This document shows, one piece after another, positions 19,145 through 27,854 of a stretch of DNA of 38,608 bases. The translations under genes and the position numbers were made by a program. Source of the DNA: Parcubacteria bacterium C7867-006 (GTDB taxonomy: Bacteria; Patescibacteriota; Minisyncoccia; Phycocordibacterales; DATDWN01); assembly GCA_001189155.1 (NCBI GenBank), contig LFCP01000005.1:1-38608 (forward strand). Reading direction: 5' to 3'. The notes beneath the pieces were generated by a model. It saw only the letters and a program-made list of their open reading frames with translations. It was not told where the DNA came from and ran no database searches. Positions within the stretch are counted from its first letter, which is position 1. The number at the start of each line of letters is the position of its first letter.

Positions 19145-20142
19145 TTAGAAAAATTTTGATAGTAGTTTTTATACCATTCAAAAGTCTTACTTAATCCATC
19201 ATCCAAATTAGTCTTTGGTTTCCACCCAACCATTTTCTCAATTTTACTTATATCAGCCAATCTTCTTTTAACACTCCCCTGCAAACCTTGATTAATTTTA
19301 TATTCAACTGGTTGCCATCCAGCTATTTTAAAGAATTTTTTGGCTAGATTTTCCATAGTAATTTCATCTGTATTTCCTATATGGATAGTCTCAGCAATAC
19401 CCACATCTGTTTTTTGTGAATCCATTAGCATAACCATAGCTTCTACAGCGTCATCAATATAACAAAATGTTCTAGACTCATCAGCACCAAAAATATCAAA
19501 AGGTTCTTGTTTATCTATGATTCTTTTAGACATCTCTGGTATTACATGATCAAAACCAGCTCTAGGACCGTAGAAGTTATGAGGTCTAACAATAACTGCT
19601 GGAATATTAAATGCTTTTGAATAATAGATAACAAATAATTCTCCGATTAGCTTTGTTCCTCCATATGTCCATCTTGGATTATATGTATCCTCAACAACCA
19701 AAGGAACATTTTCTGGAGTTGGCAAAGGAAGTTGATCAAAAGCAGACAATGCGCCCGCATATGCTTCATTAGAAGATGTAAACAAAAGTTTTGGTTTTTT
19801 ATCAAAACCTTTTATCCACTCTAATATATTAAATAATGAAATTGTATTTATTCTTAAAACCTCTTCTGGCATTTTATAAAACCATTTTGTACCGTTAACA
19901 GCTGCTAAATGATAAATATGTTCAAAATCTTTATCTAAACTTTTATAAAAATCTATAGAAGTTAAATCACCGTTTATAAACTCAACGTTTTCATTATTCA
20001 ACAAACCATTAAAATCATCGTCCATTTTACCTCTTTGAAGGTTATCTACTATGACAATTTTATTATCCTTATTCACAGCAAGACTTTTTGCTAAATGAAA
20101 ACCAATAAAACCTGCACCACCTGTTATAAGTATTTTTTTCAT
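19141..20142 (-). CDS. NAD-dependent epimerase/dehydratase (extended SDR)
   Basis: ILITGGAGFIGFHLAKSL, YGGTK, VVRPHNFYGPR. Confidence 0.92.
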   Translation of the reverse strand: MKKILITGGAGFIGFHLAKSLAVNKDNKIVIVDNLQRGKMDDDFNGLLNNENVEFINGDLTSIDFYKSLDKDFEHIYHLAAVNGTKWFYKMPEEVLRINTISLFNILEWIKGFDKKPKLLFTSSNEAYAGALSAFDQLPLPTPENVPLVVEDTYNPRWTYGGTKLIGELFVIYYSKAFNIPAVIVRPHNFYGPRAGFDHVIPEMSKRIIDKQEPFDIFGADESRTFCYIDDAVEAMVMLMDSQKTDVGIAETIHIGNTDEITMENLAKKFFKIAGWQPVEYKINQGLQGSVKRRLADISKIEKMVGWKPKTNLDDGLSKTFEWYKNYYQNFSK

Positions 20143-20146
20143 AAAA

Positions 20147-21073
20147 TTATTTCCTTATAAAGATTTTTTCTATCTTTCGTATTGTTGCTTTATAAAGGTG
20201 CTTTGCCGCCTCTTTACCAGAAACACTTGGCTTTTGCCACGCTGAATACCATTCAGAAAGATTTGGGTGAGTATCTTGCATTGCAATTCTTAACTCATTT
20301 GATCTGTGTGTTCCTTCAAGAAGTGGCATTGGGTGGTTTTGCTTTGCATAATAACTATGGTAGGCAAGAGTATCTTTTGGTAAGCAATGGCCATTATATG
20401 CTCTTCCATACCTCATATAAAACTTTCCATCAAACATCCAATCAATAACTTTCTCAATCTTTGCTACATCCTCTTTTGTATTCGGTTCTATAATAGAATC
20501 TCCAAATTCATTTATAAATGCAATTCGAACGGAGTTCCAAAGATTTGATAAATACTTTAAGTGTGAGGCCTCTTCAGGAGTTCCGTAAAATGTTTTGTAC
20601 GCCGTTTTTTTCCAATCCTCAAAAAACGCGGGCTCAGGTTTGTTTGTGTTCCTGCCAACAATAAAATAAAATGGCTTAATAGATTCTTCAACAGCAAGCT
20701 TTTCATGCAAGAATTCAGGAACATAAAAATCAAATGTAAGATTTTTAAGTGTTGCAGGAATTATTGTCGATCTTAAAATAACACTACCTTTTGTACCTTT
20801 TACCGCACTCAATGCTCTCTCGATTAATGATATGTCCTGTTCACCAGAAGGAGAGACTTTGTCACCTACACATATTATATATGCAACATCTTCTGCATCT
20901 ATTTCTAAAGGAGAACCAAGTCTTTTAATTTTCTTATATGTGTCAGCATATGTGCTTTTATAGTGCAGATTGGGATTAGCTGGATCAAAGTATGAAACAT
21001 CATTCCCCATTATTGCCAAAGATAATGCATTTGCCTGACCAACCCAACCGAAACCGATTATTACTATTTTCAT
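20147..21073 (-). CDS. UDP-glucose/GDP-mannose dehydrogenase family protein, short form
   Basis: MKIVIIGFGWVGQANALSLA, LRSTIIPAT, YNGHCLPKDTLA (active-site Cys); 308 aa. Confidence 0.88.
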   Translation of the reverse strand: MKIVIIGFGWVGQANALSLAIMGNDVSYFDPANPNLHYKSTYADTYKKIKRLGSPLEIDAEDVAYIICVGDKVSPSGEQDISLIERALSAVKGTKGSVILRSTIIPATLKNLTFDFYVPEFLHEKLAVEESIKPFYFIVGRNTNKPEPAFFEDWKKTAYKTFYGTPEEASHLKYLSNLWNSVRIAFINEFGDSIIEPNTKEDVAKIEKVIDWMFDGKFYMRYGRAYNGHCLPKDTLAYHSYYAKQNHPMPLLEGTHRSNELRIAMQDTHPNLSEWYSAWQKPSVSGKEAAKHLYKATIRKIEKIFIRK

Positions 21074-21140
21074 ACTTGAATATTATATTTTATAAGGATT
21101 ATAGGCAAGTATACAAAAGCAATAAATACTACTATGCTTT

Positions 21141-22430
21141 TTATGATTTAATATAATTTTTTTTAACCTTTTCTAGTAATTCAAGCTTCTTGAGAGATGT
21201 ATATCGAATATCAATACTTTTTGCCAATTTAGAATTAAGTTCGCCCATTATCGTTCGCTGTTCTGGAGATAAGTTATACATTTCATAAATAGCTTTATAC
21301 AATGCGACTGTATCGTTCATAGGAACTGCAAAACCGCTTTTTCCACCCTGAATAGCCTCCATCATGTCTTCGTTGTCAAAAATAATAACTGGGAGTGAGC
21401 TGGCCATACCCTCCAATATAGCCATTGTGAAACCACATGCACGAGGTGTATTTTCTAGTTCGCAATATACATCCACAGATTTATACATTTTTGCAAGCTG
21501 TATTTCTGGAATTCGATTAAAGATGAAAAGTCGATCAGGTATACCCTCCTCTTTGGCAAGGGTTTTCCACTTTTCTGGATCACCAGAGCCGCCGCAAATT
21601 ACAGCACCTATATTCAATCCTGCTTTTGCAAGCTTAGCTACAGTTTTGATCAACAGATCATGGCCTTTTCTATATTCAAATGCTCCAACAGAAACAAGAA
21701 GAAACATATCTTCTGGCAAATTGAGGGATTTTCTTAATACTTTTTTGTCATTTGGTATATCAAACTTCAACACACCATAATCACTACCATCATACACATA
21801 TTGAACTTTTTCTTTTGGAAGATATTTTAACGGCCCTCGACTACAATATGGCCCTGGAGTAATGACAAAATCTGCCAAATCAAGGAAGGTCTGCCAGTAT
21901 TTTTCTCTTCCTCCATTTATAAGCCACTTATTTACTCCCATAGAATCATCATGGACCTCAGCATATGAATCAAATACAATTGGCACACCCCATTTCTTAG
22001 CAATTTTAGAAGCCATATATGTTTTTATGAGAACTCCTTCACCCAACACTATATCTGGTTTAAATTTTTTAAAAACTCCATCAATAAATACTCCATATGC
22101 TGCATATAACAAAACTTCTTTGTTAATCTTTGGTGCAATCCGAACATAACTCACAAGAAGATTCGTATAAAGAATAGGGCTTCTAAGAAAGTGCTTCAAT
22201 AGAAAAACTCCTTTATCAAAGTTTGTAGGTTTTTTGGTATATTCAAAAAAATATTCTGCGTTTGCCCCAAGATCATCCCGTTTACCCGATGCAGAGTCAT
22301 ATGGAAAGTTAGCAGCAACATTATGTCCTTTTTCTTTCCATATACCTGCATAAAACAATACAAGTTTTGGCACACCTCCATATGGTGGGGGCATACTCTC
22401 TCCTGTAGTTCCGGCAATCAAAATATTCAT
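21141..22430 (-). CDS. Glycosyltransferase family 4
   Basis: LVSVGAFEYRKGHDLLIKTVA, AILEGMASSLPVIIFDNEDMMEAI. Confidence 0.88.
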   Translation of the reverse strand: MNILIAGTTGESMPPPYGGVPKLVLFYAGIWKEKGHNVAANFPYDSASGKRDDLGANAEYFFEYTKKPTNFDKGVFLLKHFLRSPILYTNLLVSYVRIAPKINKEVLLYAAYGVFIDGVFKKFKPDIVLGEGVLIKTYMASKIAKKWGVPIVFDSYAEVHDDSMGVNKWLINGGREKYWQTFLDLADFVITPGPYCSRGPLKYLPKEKVQYVYDGSDYGVLKFDIPNDKKVLRKSLNLPEDMFLLVSVGAFEYRKGHDLLIKTVAKLAKAGLNIGAVICGGSGDPEKWKTLAKEEGIPDRLFIFNRIPEIQLAKMYKSVDVYCELENTPRACGFTMAILEGMASSLPVIIFDNEDMMEAIQGGKSGFAVPMNDTVALYKAIYEMYNLSPEQRTIMGELNSKLAKSIDIRYTSLKKLELLEKVKKNYIKS

Positions 22431-22431
22431 A

Positions 22432-23553
22432 TTATTTTAAATTATCTATAACTTTTATAAATCTATCTACTACAAAAGCAAGTTCTTCTTCTGTTATATC
22501 AGTCCCACTTGGCAAATATAAACCATCAGAATACAAACTACTTGCAACTGGACATGAATCCTTTTCTACAATACCTTCTTTCAAAAATATTTCTTGCTCA
22601 TTATATGGAACAAAATCCTCCCTGGTTTGAACTCCACCCTCCAGAAGTTTACTCATGAGAACTTGTCTTTTTCCAGAAAGACTTCCTGTAAGCAAGATAT
22701 TAAACATCCAGTATACATTATATGCGTAAGGCTTTTCAACCGGTAGAATAATATCCTTCACCCCTGAAAGATGCTTGATATAGTAGTCAGCGATTTCCCT
22801 TTTTCGCTCAATTATTTTTTCAATTTTTTTAAGTTGCCCAACACCAACAGCAGCCTGAAGATTGGTCATCTGATACTTGAAGCCAAGCGCTTGGTGCATA
22901 AATTTATCCTTGTCACCAAAAGCAAGATTCTTTAGAAGTCTACACTTCTCGATAAGCTCTTTATCATCTGTTACAACCATACCTCCTTCACCTGTCGTTA
23001 TTATCTTATTGGAATAAAAACTAAAACAACCGATATGACCGATGCCTCCAACCACTTTTCCTTTATACTTTGCTCCATGAGCTTCAGCTGCATCTTCAAT
23101 TACGAATAGATTATGTTTTTTTGCAATCTCCATAATAGGATCCATATCAACTGGATGACCGTATAAATGAACAACAATGATGGCTTTTGTCCTAGAGGTA
23201 ATTTTAGCTTCAATGAGCTTAGTATCAATATTAAGAGTATCGGGCTCACAATCAATTGGAATCGGCTTTGCACCTTGGTAAAGAACCGCAAAAAAAGTTG
23301 CCATATTAGTCATTGTAGCAACAAGGACTTCATCATCTTTACCTATTCCAAGAGCAGCGACAGCCAAATGCAATGCCGTTGTACCACTATTTACAGCGGC
23401 TCCGTATTTTACACCACAGTATCGTGCAAAACCTTCCTCAAATTCTGGTAAAAATGTTCCTGCAAGACCTGAAATGTCTTTTTTTGTAATAGCCTCAGTT
23501 ACATTATTTATTTCCACCTCATCTAAAAATGGTTTTGATACTGGTACAAACAT
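22432..23553 (-). CDS. DegT/DnrJ/EryC1/StrS aminotransferase (catalytic Lys present)
   Basis: NSGTTALHLAVAALGIG, VIEDAAEAHGAKYKGK, CFSFYSNKIITTGEGGM. Confidence 0.93.
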   Translation of the reverse strand: MFVPVSKPFLDEVEINNVTEAITKKDISGLAGTFLPEFEEGFARYCGVKYGAAVNSGTTALHLAVAALGIGKDDEVLVATMTNMATFFAVLYQGAKPIPIDCEPDTLNIDTKLIEAKITSRTKAIIVVHLYGHPVDMDPIMEIAKKHNLFVIEDAAEAHGAKYKGKVVGGIGHIGCFSFYSNKIITTGEGGMVVTDDKELIEKCRLLKNLAFGDKDKFMHQALGFKYQMTNLQAAVGVGQLKKIEKIIERKREIADYYIKHLSGVKDIILPVEKPYAYNVYWMFNILLTGSLSGKRQVLMSKLLEGGVQTREDFVPYNEQEIFLKEGIVEKDSCPVASSLYSDGLYLPSGTDITEEELAFVVDRFIKVIDNLK

Positions 23554-23568
23554 AGTATTTTATTTTAA

Positions 23569-23949
23569 TTAATTCGTTAATGGTTTCTCTAACCTAATCG
23601 TGTCCTTTTCATAATCAGCTCCATTTCGAGGACCTTTTGTAAGTGATATAAAAACTGTATCCTCCAGAGCTTTAAATGCATGAGCTTCCATTGCTGGATG
23701 AAATGCAACATCTCCCGCCTTTAAAATACGACGTGTAGTTTTTCCACCTGGCATTAGCTTAGTATAACATGCAAACTTTCCTGATATTACATAGTCGTAT
23801 TGAACTGTTTTTTTGTGGTAATGATTACCTCTTACGCTTCCTTTATTACAAGTTATTAGTGTAACTGCATCAACAGCAGTCTTTGTAATAAGATCTCTAA
23901 TCTCACCACGTGCATCTTTAAAGTTTACCTTTGTTTTTTGTATATTCAT
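23569..23949 (-). CDS. Cupin-fold protein, WxcM/FdtA-like
   Basis: GSVRGNHYHKKTVQYDYVISGKFACYTK...LKAGDVAFHPAMEAHAFKALEDT. Confidence 0.8.
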   Translation of the reverse strand: MNIQKTKVNFKDARGEIRDLITKTAVDAVTLITCNKGSVRGNHYHKKTVQYDYVISGKFACYTKLMPGGKTTRRILKAGDVAFHPAMEAHAFKALEDTVFISLTKGPRNGADYEKDTIRLEKPLTN

Positions 23950-23950
23950 A

Positions 23951-25156
23951 TTATTTCATTTTAGGAATTATAAATTTGAGATTCAAGTGCGAAAGTTTTG
24001 AAACCAGAAAATCAGCGATGTTCCACGGCAAGATCAATGCGTGTGATATTTCATTTGAAATATCACTATCAGGACGAATTGGGATATTAGACCCAGGTGC
24101 AAATTTCCCAATTTTAAGCGGAGAACTATCTGTAATAAACTCTATAACGGTAGAGTCTATCTTGCAATAATTAAGCAAGGTATTTCCTTTCGTCGCAGCA
24201 CCGATAGCTACAATTTTTTCCCCAGACGCCTTGGCCTTATACAAATCAAAATTTAATCTTCCACTGAAATCAATGATCCGCTTAGTAAAATCTGCATATG
24301 TTGCCAAATCATACATACCATATTTTTTTTCTTCATCTATATATTCGTTTACAATAGAGCTATCTTTCGGCTTTATCTTTGAAACATACACTCGTATCGA
24401 ACCACCCATATAATCATTTTTCTCCAAACTATGAATATATAAGGCGTGTTCTTTAAAAAACTTGTGAAAAGGCATTACGTTGAAATATGAGACATGCTCA
24501 AGATATATGGTATCAAATGCTCCTTGTTCAACAAGAGTTTTAAAATATGGAACTTCAAATATAAATAATCCTGTCTTATCGAGCGCAAGAGAAATGTCTT
24601 TCACAAATGCTTTCATATCCGTAATATGGTTAAATACATTTGTGGCTATAATTACTTTTGCTTTTTCTTTCTTTGAAATGACTTTTGCAGTTTTCGTATT
24701 GAAAAAATCATTTATTGTTGTAATACCATTTTTCTTTGCAATTTTGGCAATATTTTTTGATGGTTCAATCCCAATGACCTTCGTACCAAATTGAGACTTA
24801 AATGATTTGAGTAAAGTCCCATCATTGCTACCAATATCAATAACCAAGTCCTTACTGCCTAGAGAAATTTTTGTACCAACAGATTCTGCCATTTTTGCAA
24901 AATGCTCAACAGATACCTTTGAATTTGATGCCGTATAACTGTAATCAATTTTTTGATACCTTTCTTCTGGAGGAACAACATACCCCAGCATAGCATGACC
25001 ACAACTTTTACATAAAAGCACATTGAGTGGATATAGCGTGATTGGCTTATCGGCACACTCTTTTGGTAAAAATGTATCTGCTAATGGATGCAATCCAAGA
25101 TCTATTATTTTAACAAGTTTACTTCCTCCACATAATTGACATTTTTTTGTATGCAT
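23951..25156 (-). CDS. Sugar C-methyltransferase-like SAM protein with N-terminal zinc motif
   Basis: CQLCGGSKLVKIIDLGLHPLADTF, CKSCGHAML, LVIDIGSNDGTLLKSF, AIGAATKGNTLLNYC. Confidence 0.88.
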   Translation of the reverse strand: MHTKKCQLCGGSKLVKIIDLGLHPLADTFLPKECADKPITLYPLNVLLCKSCGHAMLGYVVPPEERYQKIDYSYTASNSKVSVEHFAKMAESVGTKISLGSKDLVIDIGSNDGTLLKSFKSQFGTKVIGIEPSKNIAKIAKKNGITTINDFFNTKTAKVISKKEKAKVIIATNVFNHITDMKAFVKDISLALDKTGLFIFEVPYFKTLVEQGAFDTIYLEHVSYFNVMPFHKFFKEHALYIHSLEKNDYMGGSIRVYVSKIKPKDSSIVNEYIDEEKKYGMYDLATYADFTKRIIDFSGRLNFDLYKAKASGEKIVAIGAATKGNTLLNYCKIDSTVIEFITDSSPLKIGKFAPGSNIPIRPDSDISNEISHALILPWNIADFLVSKLSHLNLKFIIPKMK

Positions 25157-25163
25157 AAATTTT

Positions 25164-25955
25164 TTATGTATTAATTCTCTTTAATACAAAACCTCTCAAT
25201 CCACCAAAATTATCTTCCTTTACAGTGTATAAATCCTTCCAATACCCCTGAAAAGTTGTCTTTGTCCGCAAATAACCAGCAAATGCAAAAGATTCTCCTT
25301 TGAGCATCCACATTATTCTTCTCTTGATTCTTATGAATAGAGAAAATATCGTCAAAAAATTCGTAGGAATATATAGTATGTTTTTCACACCTGAATTGTG
25401 CATATTGATAAATATATTCCTCCATTCTTTATCAGTGAAACTGGCGTCTACTCTATAAATCATAGCTATTGAATTATTTTCGCTAAGATACTTTGGCCAT
25501 TCCTTGCTAGAGATATCAAACAATTCTATTGAATCTGCTTCAATAAAAACTTTTTGTAAAGTTTCAACACTGACAGCAGAATATTCAGAACATATCAATT
25601 TTAATTCTGGTTTATATTTCTTTATGTTATATTCAAGACCTGCACCTCCAACTCCTGTAGAAAAAAGTAACTGTATTCCAGAATTATTCAAAACTTTAAC
25701 AATATCCAGCGCTCTTTGTTTTAGGCCATTATCTTGACCATCTTTCTTAATCTCCATTTCGCAGGCTTTAAGCCATTCGGCACGGTTTGTGGATATTGAA
25801 AATGAATCATGGCTAGAACGCAATGTATTCCATGAATCGACAGAGTCTAATTTACCGTTCTTAAGTATCGATCCAATATCACCAAAGGCATAATAGTGTT
25901 TTATTGTTAACGGAATTGGAAGAGAATTTATTTTTTTAAGAATTGATTTTGCCAT
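25164..25955 (-). CDS. Hypothetical SAM-methyltransferase-like protein
   Basis: LLFSTGVGGAGLEYNIKKYKPELKLICSEYSAVSVETLQKVF resembles a Rossmann/SAM region. Confidence 0.55.
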   Translation of the reverse strand: MAKSILKKINSLPIPLTIKHYYAFGDIGSILKNGKLDSVDSWNTLRSSHDSFSISTNRAEWLKACEMEIKKDGQDNGLKQRALDIVKVLNNSGIQLLFSTGVGGAGLEYNIKKYKPELKLICSEYSAVSVETLQKVFIEADSIELFDISSKEWPKYLSENNSIAMIYRVDASFTDKEWRNIFINMHNSGVKNILYIPTNFLTIFSLFIRIKRRIMWMLKGESFAFAGYLRTKTTFQGYWKDLYTVKEDNFGGLRGFVLKRINT

Positions 25956-26010
25956 AGTAATTTTACTTTTCAGCAGAATTTACTATAACATTTTTTGTAA
26001 TAATATTCAT

Positions 26011-26039
26011 TTGACATATACATACTTTTATGCTATTCT
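26011..26039 (+). promoter_or_regulatory. Sigma70-like promoter, extended -10
   Basis: TTGACA (26011-26016), 17-nt spacer ending TGC, TATTCT (26034-26039). Confidence 0.8.
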
Positions 26040-26070
26040 TTGTACAGAACGTCAGTCAAAGGAGCGGCAA

Positions 26071-26787
26071 TTGAACAACCCAAGAAAAGCCTTCGTTGAG
26101 CTACGGGATCGGTACAGACCGCTGTACGATGCACGTGTAGCGCTCCACGAACGATTATTAGAAGCGAAGGTCCCAATGATTGGGCACGACTTCTTCGGTC
26201 ATGACCTGCCAGTAGCCCAGACATGCCTTCTTATCCACGAAGACAAGTCTGCCTGTGAAAGGGCATGGGTCGCGGCACTGCTACATAGCCTGGACAGGCT
26301 TATGTCACCGCAGGAAGAGGAAGATACTCTTACAGAACTCCTCTCGCTCGTCTCCGAAAAAGTGATGGGTACCGAAGTCAAGAAGGAAATCCGACTTGCA
26401 CTCCGAAACCACGATAAGGCGAACGGTGAAAACGATTCGCTGACTCAGCAGATTCTCCAGGATGCTGACCGACTTGCAAACGCCCAATCAATCATCCTGA
26501 TTAGAGCTGGGCAATTCACGTCGACTGTTCCGGCGGTCGAGCTCGGCCATCTAGGCTTTGCTCGTCATCCGGAAAGTAGCTACCGGAATACCCGATCCAC
26601 TCACGACGACCTCATTGGGGTTCTGGAGTGGGATCCTGAAGGCCCCGAGGCCTGTGCCCCATTCTGCTTACGTCTACCAAAGGCAATCGAGTTCGGTAGG
26701 CCCCACTTCGCGTACATTCGTGACTGGATACGGCGAGTCCAGTCAGACTTCGCAGTGCTCGGTCTCGATCCGTGGCCGATTGAATAG
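26071..26787 (+). CDS. HD-domain-like protein with altered HD doublet, GC-rich standalone gene
   Basis: TTG start with AAAGGAG at 26058-26064; GHDLPVAQTCLLI, WVAALLHSLDRL, LALRNHDK, LQDADRLANAQ. Confidence 0.75.
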   Translation: MNNPRKAFVELRDRYRPLYDARVALHERLLEAKVPMIGHDFFGHDLPVAQTCLLIHEDKSACERAWVAALLHSLDRLMSPQEEEDTLTELLSLVSEKVMGTEVKKEIRLALRNHDKANGENDSLTQQILQDADRLANAQSIILIRAGQFTSTVPAVELGHLGFARHPESSYRNTRSTHDDLIGVLEWDPEGPEACAPFCLRLPKAIEFGRPHFAYIRDWIRRVQSDFAVLGLDPWPIE

Positions 26788-26805
26788 AGAGAATGGATCA
26801 AACCT

Positions 26806-26832
26806 GGTGGGGCTCACGCCCCACCTTTTTTA
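26806..26832 (+). terminator. Rho-independent terminator of the HD-like gene
   Basis: GGTGGGGC-tcac-GCCCCACC-TTTTTTT. Confidence 0.92.
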
Positions 26833-27816
26833 TTAAAATGGAAGATTAACATAATTAAGAATAAAAGAATCCATATAAATATTAATTAGAAAATATACCA
26901 AAAGTAGTGGTGTAAAAAAATAAATATTATCCTCAAATCTCTTTATAAAAAATGATGAGATGATGGTAATAACAGGAACTGAAACAAATAAAACTCTCTG
27001 TGTAATACCTGGCCAAACTAACATTGGGAGAACAGATAAAATTACAGACACAGCATACAACTTTATTTTACTGTCCAAGTATTTGAATTGTTTAAAAAAA
27101 TAATATAATCCTCCAATAAAAATTAAACCTAAAACGTTCAATAGCGAACCGTAAGATTTTATATATTCTACTATTTTATTAAAATCACTATATCTTTCGT
27201 TATTAGTATTTAACCAATCTATATACGTATAGTGAAATTTTGTATACACAAAAATATATAAAATTATTATTGGAATGACAGCAAACAAAGCTGGAATTAT
27301 AGAATTTAAAAATATTTTTTTTAATGAATACAACCAAGAATTCCTATCAAAATTTTGATACACCAAAACAGTAGCGATAGGAATAACCCCTAAAACAGCA
27401 TACTCCTTAAACAATAGGCCGACACCAACTGAAATAGATGCCGATAGTATATACATTCTTAAATCCGTCTCTAAATATTTAAATACTAGATATATAGACA
27501 ACATATAAAAAAACCATCCTCCCATATCCATAAGAAAATTTAAACCAAAAGAAATCAAAGCATAGTTAGTCGCCAGAAAAAGTGTGGAAACTAGAGCAAC
27601 TTGCCTGCTCTTATGAATAGACAATACTGTTTTGTAGAACAAAAAGTTAAAAAGAAAATAAAAAATAGTATTTATAAAAATCCAAGAAAAAGTAACTGAT
27701 CTAAATATTTTTGATAAAAAAATCACTGAAGCAAGACCCCCGAAAGTTGTTAAAATCCTATTTGGTAAAAAATCTATATACTTTTGACCAGTTTCCAAAA
27801 AATTTATTGAATTCAA
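26833..27816 (-). CDS. Polytopic GT-C-like membrane protein, 5' end uncertain
   Basis: Many TM; TTG start; upstream in-frame residues KPKIVGDGLDYLNSINFLETG lack a standard start. Confidence 0.55.
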   Translation of the reverse strand: MNSINFLETGQKYIDFLPNRILTTFGGLASVIFLSKIFRSVTFSWIFINTIFYFLFNFLFYKTVLSIHKSRQVALVSTLFLATNYALISFGLNFLMDMGGWFFYMLSIYLVFKYLETDLRMYILSASISVGVGLLFKEYAVLGVIPIATVLVYQNFDRNSWLYSLKKIFLNSIIPALFAVIPIIILYIFVYTKFHYTYIDWLNTNNERYSDFNKIVEYIKSYGSLLNVLGLIFIGGLYYFFKQFKYLDSKIKLYAVSVILSVLPMLVWPGITQRVLFVSVPVITIISSFFIKRFEDNIYFFTPLLLVYFLINIYMDSFILNYVNLPF

Positions 27817-27854
27817 ATAATCAAGACCATCCCCTACTATTTTAGGTTTTAAAA

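Noticed and set aside
26033-26836. Antisense/alternate-frame ORFs in the HD-like unit
   Set aside because: Higher GC lengthens spurious ORFs; promoter, SD and terminator all fit the single plus-strand frame
25956-26850. Target-site duplication or terminal inverted repeats around the GC-rich units
   Set aside because: Looked at both flanks by eye; only short AT-rich matches expected by chance, and no transposase or integrase in the window
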